Positions 24,351 through 31,337 of a stretch of 33,830 nt of DNA are shown here, piece after piece (the stretch's first letter is position 1; every line of letters starts with the position of its first letter). Location of the stretch: assembly GCA_030824075.1 (NCBI GenBank), contig JAVBYJ010000037.1:1-33830 (forward strand). The letters run 5' to 3'. The notes under the pieces were generated by a model that had not been told where the DNA came from, made no database searches, and saw only the letters and a list, made by a program, of their open reading frames with translations. Position numbers and translations under genes: made by a program. Source of the stretch: Geothrix sp. GTDB lineage: Bacteria > Acidobacteriota > Holophagae > Holophagales > Holophagaceae.

Positions 24351-25418
24351 ATGGGCATCGTTGACACGACAGAGGTTGCGATCATCGGCGGAGGCATTGC
24401 GGGACTCAGCCTCGCCTTCCACCTCGCCCGTGCCGGCCAGGAGGGCATCGTCCTCCTGGAGCGCGAGGACCAGCCCGGCACCTATGCCAGTGGCCACAAC
24501 GCCGCCATCGCCCGAGCCCTCACGGGCCGCGATGAGCACACCGTTCTCGCCGTGGAAGGGCGTCGGCGGTTGGCCGAAGCGGGCCTGATGACCGCCAGCG
24601 GTGGCCTGCTGGCGAGCGTGGAGCGCGGGCCCCTGGACACCTTCAAGGCGGAGGCCATCCGGCATGGTGTGGAAGTCCACGGCGGCCAGGGCATCCCCCT
24701 GCCCGGTCTCAACGCGGCTGAGCACCTGGCCATTCCCGGTGACGGTGTCATCGATATCGCGGGTCTGTTGCGCACCTGCGCCGAGGGTGCTCGCGCTGAA
24801 GGCGCGGACCTGCGGTTCGGCTGCGCGGTACACGGCCTGCGGACCACGGGAAACGGCTTCCAGCTGGATACGGATCGGGGCCCCCTCCACGCCAAGACCC
24901 TCGCCATCGCGGCGGGAGCCTGGGCCGAGGAACTGGGCCGCAGGGCGGGTTCGCGGCTTGCCTTCACAGCACTGCGGCGCTCCCTGGTATGGAGCGGTGC
25001 CACTCATTCCCAGCGGGATCCCTGGGCCTGGTGGGTGGATCGTCCCTTCTATCTGCGCCCGGAAAGCGGTGGCCTGCTGATGTGCCCCTGTGAAGAAGTG
25101 GCGGTGCCCCTCCCGCCCCGCGGACGCCAGCCCGACACGGACCCCGCCATCCTGGAGGGCCTCTTCGCCAGCCTCCGCGAACTCGCGCCCGACCTCGCGG
25201 ATCGGCCCATCACGCGCTATTGGACAGGCCTGCGGACCTTCGCCCCGGATCGCCGCTTCGTCCTCGGATGGGATCCCTGGAATCCGCGCCTCTTCTGGTC
25301 CGCTGGCCTCGGGGGTCACGGCATGACCACCGGCCTCGCGGTGGGGGCCCTCGCCGCCTCTGCTTTCCTCCGCACCACCGGCACGGGCCTGCTGGATCCC
25401 AAACGCTTCCGGGATTGA
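24351..25418 (+). CDS. FAD-dependent oxidoreductase, DadA/glycine-oxidase (DAO) family
   Basis: The protein has 355 residues from ATG 24351; an ATG at 24342 adds three residues, and neither has a clear ribosome binding site. The FAD-binding motif is at the very N-terminus: VAIIGGGIAGLSLAFHLARAG, closing with an acidic residue in VLLERED. The segment SGHNAAIARAL and the C-terminal FWSAGLGGHGMTTG are typical of the DAO group, which oxidises amino or imino acids and N-methylated compounds. The expected substrate cannot be told from sequence. It is transcribed divergently from the metal operon and is followed after 20 bases by the nitrilase-family gene, which suggests shared amine or amide metabolism. 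Confidence 0.88.
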   Translation: MGIVDTTEVAIIGGGIAGLSLAFHLARAGQEGIVLLEREDQPGTYASGHNAAIARALTGRDEHTVLAVEGRRRLAEAGLMTASGGLLASVERGPLDTFKAEAIRHGVEVHGGQGIPLPGLNAAEHLAIPGDGVIDIAGLLRTCAEGARAEGADLRFGCAVHGLRTTGNGFQLDTDRGPLHAKTLAIAAGAWAEELGRRAGSRLAFTALRRSLVWSGATHSQRDPWAWWVDRPFYLRPESGGLLMCPCEEVAVPLPPRGRQPDTDPAILEGLFASLRELAPDLADRPITRYWTGLRTFAPDRRFVLGWDPWNPRLFWSAGLGGHGMTTGLAVGALAASAFLRTTGTGLLDPKRFRD

Positions 25419-25438
25419 TCCGCGGGTAGGATCGGTCC

Positions 25439-26233
25439 ATGCGCCCCACCACCCTCAGAGTTGCCCTGATCCAGCAGAACACCGTCTGGCAGGATCCGAG
25501 CGCGAACCTTTCCCAGGCCCGGGAGCATGTGGAAGCGGCAGCCAAGGCCGGCGCCCGGGTGGCGGTCTTCCCGGAGCTCTTTACCCTGGGCTTCACCATG
25601 GCGCCCGAGCCCTTCGCGGAACCCCTGCCGGGCCCCACCACGGATGCCCTGGCGACCCTATCGAGGGAATTCGGCATCTACCTCGTCGGTTCCGTGGTCG
25701 AGTCCCACCTGCCTCATCCATGCAACGCAGCCTTCGTCACTGCGCCCGATGGCGCACTGATCGCGGCCTACCGCAAGCTCCACCCCTTTTCCTATGGTGA
25801 GGAGAACCGACACTACACCGGCGGCACGGAGTGCCCCGTCTTCGAGGTGGATGGCGTCCCCTGCGGCTTGCAGATCTGCTATGACCTGCGCTTTCCTGAG
25901 CCCTTCCGCGCCCTGGCCGCCAAGGGTTCCGAGGTGGTCTTCGTCCCCGCCAATTGGCCCGCACGGCGCATCTCGGCCTGGTCCACGCTGCTGGCCGCCC
26001 GCGCCATCGAAAATCAGATGGCCGTGTGTGGCGTCAACCGTGTGGGCCGCGATCCGCATCTGGAATACCCGGGAAAATCAGCCATCCACGATGCCTTCGG
26101 CGCGGTCGTGGCCATGGGTGGAGACACGCAGGAACGGGTGATCGGAGACATTGATCTTGGTCAGCTGCGCGCCTGGCGGGAACGCTTCCCCGCCCTGAAG
26201 GATCGGCGAACGAATCTCTATCCTCTGCTGTAA
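25439..26233 (+). CDS. Nitrilase-superfamily omega-amidase (YafV/NIT2-like)
   Basis: A 264-residue cytoplasmic enzyme with the Glu-Lys-Cys triad: E46 in FPELFTLGF, K113 in YRKLHPF, and C147 in QICYDLRFPEPFR. The FPELFT...GFTM and HPFSYGEEN motifs match the omega-amidase branch, which hydrolyses alpha-ketoglutaramate or alpha-ketosuccinamate, the by-products of glutamine and asparagine transamination. This makes a salvage or repair role likely, but a general C-N hydrolase is possible. AGGA lies seven bases before the ATG. It is the second gene after the FAD oxidoreductase, and the two probably form an operon. It converges with the AI-2E-type gene. Confidence 0.9.
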   Translation: MRPTTLRVALIQQNTVWQDPSANLSQAREHVEAAAKAGARVAVFPELFTLGFTMAPEPFAEPLPGPTTDALATLSREFGIYLVGSVVESHLPHPCNAAFVTAPDGALIAAYRKLHPFSYGEENRHYTGGTECPVFEVDGVPCGLQICYDLRFPEPFRALAAKGSEVVFVPANWPARRISAWSTLLAARAIENQMAVCGVNRVGRDPHLEYPGKSAIHDAFGAVVAMGGDTQERVIGDIDLGQLRAWRERFPALKDRRTNLYPLL

Positions 26234-26285
26234 ATCCTGGCGGGGAGCCGCCAGCAGATCATCCTTCCATCCACGCCGCCCTGGG

Positions 26286-27380
26286 TCAGGAAGGCAACTC
26301 TCCGATGGACGGATCCACGGCTCGCTGGCGCCAGAATTCCAGAAGCACCGTGGTGATCGTCAGCACGACGGGCCCGAGGATGAGGCCGGATGGACCGAAC
26401 ACCATCAACCCGCCGACCACCGACAGGAAAGCCAGGATGGTGTGAAGTTTCAGCCGGTTCCCAACCAGGATGGGGAGAAGCAGGTTGTCGATCCCCCCAA
26501 CGACCACCCCCCCCCACAGGGTGAGAATCAGAGCCTTCCCCCAGCTGCCTTCCAGCGCCAGAAAGCAGGCCGCAGGAACCCAGATGACAAAGGCGCCCAA
26601 CACCGGCACCACGGCCAGCACCGCCATCACCATGCCCCAAAGCAAGGGGGCCGACAGACCCAGCCACCAGAACATCAGGCCGCCCAGGAGGCCCTGTACG
26701 ACAGAGACGGCCAGCGTTCCATAGACCGTGGCATAAACGGTATCTTCCACCCGGCCGAACAACCGATCCATTTCCGCCTCCGAGAGTGGAGACAAAAACC
26801 GCAGCGACCTGAGTGCCGCATGACGGTCGCGCAGGAAATAGAAAAGCAGATAGAAAGTGAGGCAGAAGCCGATCACCTGGATCAAGGATCCCTTCACGAG
26901 GGATCCCGCGGTGGTGGTCAACCACGTCGTGACCGACTTGACCGTCCCCGGCAGATCCACCTGCTGTTCGATCCAGCCAGCGAGCGGCGCCAGGTGCGGC
27001 TGTGCTTCGATGGCACGTCGCCATTCGCCGGTTTCGACCTTCATCCTGACGATGTCTGCGCCTCTGGCTGATTCCACGATGAGCCGCTGCCCAAGAAAGG
27101 TCGCTGGGACGGCCACGATCAAACCCACCAGCAGGACAGACAGCGCAGCCGTCAGGCTGGCGCGTTTCAGTTTGGACTCCAGCCACCGGTGGATGGGCGT
27201 GAACAGGATCGCCAGCGTCAGAGCCCAGACAAGTGCAGGGAGAAAAGGCAGGATCAGCCGGTAGCAGAGGTAGATGCCAAGGGAGATGGCCACGATCAAT
27301 ACGAGCAGCTGGATGTGGGCTCGCGACTCCAAGTCGTTCACCACAGGTGTAGCCTTCGGTGGAGTCTCTTGCTCGTTCAT
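26286..27380 (-). CDS. AI-2E (PerM/TqsA) family membrane transporter
   Basis: The protein has 364 residues from ATG 27380, selected because GAGG lies six bases upstream; the frame continues to 27449 without a better site. The family has about eight membrane helices. Visible ones include HIQLLVLIVAISLGIYLCY, LPFLPALVWALTLAILF, LSVLLVGLIVAVPATFL and, in the C-terminal half, LLGGLMFWWLGLSAPLLWG. The conserved C-terminal segment LVGNRLKLHTILAFLSVVGG and GPSGLILGPVV identify the family. Some members export autoinducer-2, and others are Na+/H+ or Na+(Li+)/H+ antiporters, so the substrate is open. The leader contains a short perfect stem-loop (CACTCC/GGAGTG at 27406-27423). It is transcribed alone on the minus strand. 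Confidence 0.9.
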   Translation of the reverse strand: MNEQETPPKATPVVNDLESRAHIQLLVLIVAISLGIYLCYRLILPFLPALVWALTLAILFTPIHRWLESKLKRASLTAALSVLLVGLIVAVPATFLGQRLIVESARGADIVRMKVETGEWRRAIEAQPHLAPLAGWIEQQVDLPGTVKSVTTWLTTTAGSLVKGSLIQVIGFCLTFYLLFYFLRDRHAALRSLRFLSPLSEAEMDRLFGRVEDTVYATVYGTLAVSVVQGLLGGLMFWWLGLSAPLLWGMVMAVLAVVPVLGAFVIWVPAACFLALEGSWGKALILTLWGGVVVGGIDNLLLPILVGNRLKLHTILAFLSVVGGLMVFGPSGLILGPVVLTITTVLLEFWRQRAVDPSIGELPS

Positions 27381-27543
27381 CGTCACCCTCGCCATCCTTT
27401 CGTGCCACTCCGTGAAGGGAGTGACTCGCAGGCTCCTGGGCTTTGCCAAGCGCTGCCATTTCCAAAGGTCATGTTCACACTCACCACCACCATGGCGCGA
27501 TCCGCCCCATATTGCTACCGGGGCTCACCCACCCGGTTTCTTC

Positions 27544-28614
27544 TTACTTCGGATTCGGTGGTGTGTCCCGCTTGTACCATGAGGCCTGACCAAACACAGG
27601 CTTCACCTTCTGTTCGAGGGTTTCCAACTGCGCGGCATTGAGCGGCAGAAAGTCCCGGGCGATGCGGATGTTTTCTTCGAGTTGGGCAATCGTGTCCACG
27701 CCGATGATGACGGTGCTCACGGGGTAGGACAGGGTGTAGCGCATGGCCTCTTTCATGGTGAGGGTGCCGGGGCGGTCCGCTTTCACCGGGCCGCGTTGTT
27801 TATCGGCAGGCGGGGGTTGGAAGCCCTGGAGGATGCGGCCCCGGGCCGGGATTTTCATCCCGATGATGCCCATCTCCTTTTCGATGGCCAGGGGCAGCAG
27901 GGTCTTCTTGAAGGGCAGGTGCCAGGTGTCGGCGGCGTTGAAGGCCATGAGCACACAGTCGAAGGGGAAGCGCCGGATGGCCTCGGCCAGCACATCGGGA
28001 TCCGTGTGACCGCTGAGGCCCAGGAAGCGCACCAGCTTCTGGTCCCGGGCCTTCTGGAAGGCCTCCAGCGCGCCCCCCTTGGCGCAGACCCGCTCCACAT
28101 CGTCCATGGTGCTCATGGCGTGCAGCTGCCAGAGATCCACATGGTCGGTCTGCAGCAACTTGAGCGAGGTCTCCAGGATGCGCAGGGAACCGTCGGCCGT
28201 GCGGTCATGCGTCTTGGTGGCGAGGAAGGCTTCGCGGCGGCGGCGCTTCATTACCTGCCCGAAGTACTGCTCGCTCCAGCGGGCTTCGCCGCCGTAGCGG
28301 GCAGAGGTGTCCAGGTAGTTCACGCCGAGATCCAGCGCCCGCTCGATGAGAGGGATGGCCGCTGTTTCATTGTTCGGCTTTTCAATGGCCGCCTGGCCAC
28401 CGAGGCTGAAGAGGCCCACCAGGTGACCCGTGCGCCCCAGGTTGCGGGTGGGCATGGCATGGGCCGTGGCTGGGTTGAAGGGTGCCTTCGACGAGGGGTT
28501 CAACGCCGCGGGCTCGTTGGATTCCACCGCTCCCAGTCGCGTGGCGATGAGCCCGGCGGCGGTCGCCGCCCCTAGCTTGAACAAGTCACGACGGGTGGTG
28601 CCGACATCGCTCAT
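27544..28614 (-). CDS. Tat-exported aldo/keto reductase
   Basis: A 356-residue protein. The first 35 residues are a twin-arginine signal (TTRRDLFKLGAATAAGLIA), so the folded enzyme with its NADP would be exported. The aldo/keto reductase fold follows, with the catalytic set: Asp in YLDTSARYG, the Tyr of the same loop, Lys in ATKTHD, and His in LWQLHAM. Near the C-terminus the NADP-binding part is seen in STVIIGVDTIAQLEENI. Members of this branch are annotated as oxidoreductases of unknown substrate. The start ATG 28614 has GGAGG five bases upstream. It follows the DNPH1-like gene by 24 bases and is probably in one transcript with it. Confidence 0.93.
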   Translation of the reverse strand: MSDVGTTRRDLFKLGAATAAGLIATRLGAVESNEPAALNPSSKAPFNPATAHAMPTRNLGRTGHLVGLFSLGGQAAIEKPNNETAAIPLIERALDLGVNYLDTSARYGGEARWSEQYFGQVMKRRRREAFLATKTHDRTADGSLRILETSLKLLQTDHVDLWQLHAMSTMDDVERVCAKGGALEAFQKARDQKLVRFLGLSGHTDPDVLAEAIRRFPFDCVLMAFNAADTWHLPFKKTLLPLAIEKEMGIIGMKIPARGRILQGFQPPPADKQRGPVKADRPGTLTMKEAMRYTLSYPVSTVIIGVDTIAQLEENIRIARDFLPLNAAQLETLEQKVKPVFGQASWYKRDTPPNPK

Positions 28615-28638
28615 GGCGTCCTCCTGGGAAGGCTCCCC

Positions 28639-29055
28639 CTAGTATCGCGCCAGGAAGGCCTCCAGGTGTGCAAAGGCCTCCTCCTGGCTGCCATAGGTTC
28701 GGAAGCCATACTCCCCCTGCCGGATTCCCGTGAGCATCTTGCTGATGCGGGGGCCCTCCCGGGCGAGGCACAGCACCGGCTTGCCACGCTCAAGGGCGTA
28801 TGCAATCTCGAAGCCCACGCCATGGGAAGGTGTGCTCACTTCGGCAATGACCACCTCACAGGCACGGAGCCAGGCGGTATCTCGCGCGAAGACCGTTTCC
28901 GGGGCCATCCCGCCATCCGCAGTCATCGCGGCCTCGGAGGCAAGATGTTCGGTGAGCACCCGATGCCCGAGGGCCTGCAGGTGCGCCACCATCGCTGCAT
29001 ATACCGGCTGATCCTGGCGCCCGCCCGTCAACGAACACGAAAAGTAGAGGTCCAT
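28639..29055 (-). CDS. DNPH1/Rcl-like 2'-deoxynucleoside 5'-monophosphate N-glycosidase
   Basis: A 138-residue protein that follows human DNPH1/rat Rcl closely in motif order. It opens with YFSCSLTGGRQDQPVY (Tyr19 corresponds to the catalytic tyrosine region), then VLTEHLAS. It then has RDTAWLRACEVVIAEVSTP with the conserved Asp, and SHGVGFEIAYA with the catalytic Glu, followed by VLCLAREGPRISKML. These enzymes split the base from deoxynucleoside monophosphates, including the damaged or modified ones that would otherwise enter DNA. The related nucleoside 2-deoxyribosyltransferases transfer the base instead. A role in nucleotide-pool cleaning is the likely call. The ribosome binding site is weak. 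It lies between the S46 gene, across palindrome D, and the aldo/keto reductase gene. Confidence 0.82.
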   Translation of the reverse strand: MDLYFSCSLTGGRQDQPVYAAMVAHLQALGHRVLTEHLASEAAMTADGGMAPETVFARDTAWLRACEVVIAEVSTPSHGVGFEIAYALERGKPVLCLAREGPRISKMLTGIRQGEYGFRTYGSQEEAFAHLEAFLARY

Positions 29056-29078
29056 GGGATTCTCGAAAAGCTTTTTAA

Positions 29079-29150
29079 TCCACAGATTTCACAGATCCAC
29101 ACAGATTTCATTTCTTGTTTTCAATCTGTGTCATCTGTGAAATCTGTGGA
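29079..29150. repeat. Palindromic repeat element D, 3' of the first S46 peptidase gene
   Basis: The left arm 29079-29107 and right arm 29123-29150 are near-perfect inverted copies: the first 18 and last 9 bases pair exactly, around a one-base bulge. Each arm holds three CACAGAT-type units spaced 9-10 bases apart. The outer edge is 8 bases from the S46 stop codon at 29159, and the plus-strand sequence between is T-rich. It is very similar to element E. Confidence 0.85.
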
Positions 29151-29158
29151 CCTATTTT

Positions 29159-31228
29159 TTATTTCCCGGTCAGCTCAGCCACGAGATGCTTCGCGTCCAT
29201 GATCTTGCGCAGGGCCTCGAGGATGGCGCGGGCATCCGTGGCCACAGCCCGCTTGGTGTCGGCGTCGTAGACGTAGTAGCCGCCCTGCCCTTCGAATACG
29301 CTGTCGAAATTGATGCCCACGAACTCACCCTTCACGTTCACCACCGGGCTGCCGCTATTACCGCCCACGGTGTCGCAAGCGTAGATGAAATTGAAAGGGG
29401 TCGTGAGATCCAACTGGCCCTGCCGCTGGAGCCAACGCTCGGGCAGTGTCCAGGCACCCTCCTCGGCGGCCGCGGCATTGCCGCCCCAACCCAGGTGCCG
29501 ATCGTACATCCCCATGTAGGTGGTGAAAGGCTGAGCCTTGGTACCGGTGCCATTGGCGTAGGTGGTGACCAGGCCGTAACCCAGGCGCAGGGTGAAGGTC
29601 GCGTCGGGATACAGCGACTTGCCAAAGGCCTTGAAGCGGGCCTCGGCGATGCGGCCGCCATGCTCGGTGAACACGCTGGTGACCTCGTCCTCCACTTGCT
29701 TGCGGATGGCGCGGTTGAAGGGGTCAAGCGCCTTCGCAAGCAGGATCATGGGATCGGTGCTGGGGGCCAACGCAGCCTTGCCGCCCTCGGCAAGGTGCTT
29801 GCGCACGGCGGGATCATCCAGCTTCGACCCCTCTACCGCGGCCTTGGCCACGGCCTCGGGCGATAGACCCGCCAGCATCGCCTTCACGAAAGGATGATCG
29901 CTCCCCAGTTGATCGTTGGCATCCCGCAGGCCGACGGCCAGAAGCGTGGCGTCGATGGGCTTCTGCACGGGTCGTGGCGATAGCAGACGCGCCTTGGTGG
30001 CCTTGAGGTTGCCCTCACTGAATTCCGTGAGCCGCTGGGCGGAAGGCTTCGCCTCTTCCTCCGCGAGACGCACCAAGGTGAGGGCGTGACCCAGCAGGGT
30101 GACGCGGCCGGACCCGATCAAGGTGGATGGCGCCAATAGCGCCTTCTGCCGTTCCACAGCCTGGGCCACGCGATCCCAGCTTCCGCCGACGCGGGCCCGC
30201 TGGCTGGCATCCTTGGCCACCGCGGCCTTCAGCGCGGCCTCGGCCGCCTCCACCTTGTGGAGGTTCTCGGCCTTGGCGAGGCCCAGCAGCTGGCCGCTGA
30301 GTCGCTTGAAACCGTTCTCGATGCCGTAGATCGCATCGGCGGCGATGCGGTGGGCTTCAGGCGAGGTCGCTGAAAGCACCTGCAGCGCTGCCTTCTGGCG
30401 GGTCATGGACTTGAGCTGGTAGGGGATGCCGATGTCCCGGGCATAGACCATCTGGGCATGGGTCTGCTGGCGATAGGTCGTCCCTGGATGACCGGAGATG
30501 AAGGTCAGCTCACCCATGGCGACGCCTTTCGGGCTGAATGGCAGGATGGCCTCGGGTTTGTAGGGCTGGCCATTTTCGTAGACGCGGAACAGGGCGAAAT
30601 CGAGGTTGTGGCGGGGGTAGGTGTAGTTGTCAGGATCGCCACCGAAAGCCGCCACCTGGAGTTCTGGTGCTGCGACGAGGCGCACGTCGCTGAATTTCTT
30701 GTACCGGTAGATCCAGTACTCGCCGCCCTGGTAGAGGGTGACGGGTTCGCAGGTGAGGCCCGTCTTCGCCTCCTCCGCTTTACGGAGCTCGCCCAGGGCA
30801 TTGCGCCGAACGGTGAGGGCATCCTTGTCCGCCATGCCGGCCTTCACCGCATCGTTCACCTGCGCTGTCACGTCCTGCATGGACACGAGCATCATCAGCT
30901 CCAGGCCCGGAACCTTGACTTCCTCAGCCCGGGTGGCGGCGATGAAGCCGTCCTTCACCAGGTCCACCTTCGCCGTCGACACCTGGGCGATGGCGCCGCG
31001 GCCCACATGATGGTTGGTCACCACCAGGCCTTCGCGGCTGACGAAGGCACCGGTCCCTCCCGGGAAGCGCACCGTGGCTAGCTGAAGGTTCTTCAGCCAG
31101 GTCGCGTCGAGCGCCACGCCATACTTCGCCTTGATCTTCTGCACGGGAATGTTGTCGAAGGTCCACATCCCCTCGTCCGCGCGCAGCGCGGGCAGGGCGA
31201 GCAGCAGAACCAGGGCGGAGAGGCGCAT
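29159..31228 (-). CDS. Secreted S46 dipeptidyl-peptidase, Ser at specificity position (DPP11-like)
   Basis: The protein has 689 residues from ATG 31228, which has GGAG five bases upstream; the longer frame to 31414 runs through palindrome E and is rejected. Residues 1-17 are a signal peptide, and the mature protein starts ADEGMWTFDNIP. The S46 serine-protease set is present: His74 in TNHHVGRG, the Asp in PRHNLDFALF, and Ser625 in GGNSGSPVV. S46 enzymes remove dipeptides from peptide N-termini. The residue 18 positions after the serine (position 673 of P. gingivalis enzymes) is Ser643; Arg or Ser there is reported for DPP11, which prefers Asp/Glu at P1. It is a tandem paralogue of the next gene, probably periplasmic. 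Confidence 0.92.
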   Translation of the reverse strand: MRLSALVLLLALPALRADEGMWTFDNIPVQKIKAKYGVALDATWLKNLQLATVRFPGGTGAFVSREGLVVTNHHVGRGAIAQVSTAKVDLVKDGFIAATRAEEVKVPGLELMMLVSMQDVTAQVNDAVKAGMADKDALTVRRNALGELRKAEEAKTGLTCEPVTLYQGGEYWIYRYKKFSDVRLVAAPELQVAAFGGDPDNYTYPRHNLDFALFRVYENGQPYKPEAILPFSPKGVAMGELTFISGHPGTTYRQQTHAQMVYARDIGIPYQLKSMTRQKAALQVLSATSPEAHRIAADAIYGIENGFKRLSGQLLGLAKAENLHKVEAAEAALKAAVAKDASQRARVGGSWDRVAQAVERQKALLAPSTLIGSGRVTLLGHALTLVRLAEEEAKPSAQRLTEFSEGNLKATKARLLSPRPVQKPIDATLLAVGLRDANDQLGSDHPFVKAMLAGLSPEAVAKAAVEGSKLDDPAVRKHLAEGGKAALAPSTDPMILLAKALDPFNRAIRKQVEDEVTSVFTEHGGRIAEARFKAFGKSLYPDATFTLRLGYGLVTTYANGTGTKAQPFTTYMGMYDRHLGWGGNAAAAEEGAWTLPERWLQRQGQLDLTTPFNFIYACDTVGGNSGSPVVNVKGEFVGINFDSVFEGQGGYYVYDADTKRAVATDARAILEALRKIMDAKHLVAELTGK

Positions 31229-31251
31229 GGGAACTCCAGGAAAAGAAATCG

Positions 31252-31322
31252 TCCACAGATTCCACCGATTCACACAGATTCTGATTGAATTTTGAATCTG
31301 TGAAATCTGTGGAATCTGTGGA
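31252..31322. repeat. Palindromic repeat element E, between the two S46 peptidase genes
   Basis: The left arm 31252-31280 and right arm 31295-31322 are inverted copies with a few mismatches, around a 14-base A/T-rich loop. They use the same TCCACAGATT / CACAGATT units as element D. The outer edge is 15 bases from the stop of the upstream S46 gene (31338). The left arm lies 23 bases before the start codon of the downstream one. An A/T-rich HindIII-like AAGCTTTT sits beside it. Confidence 0.85.
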
Positions 31323-31337
31323 TAAAAAAGCTTTTCT

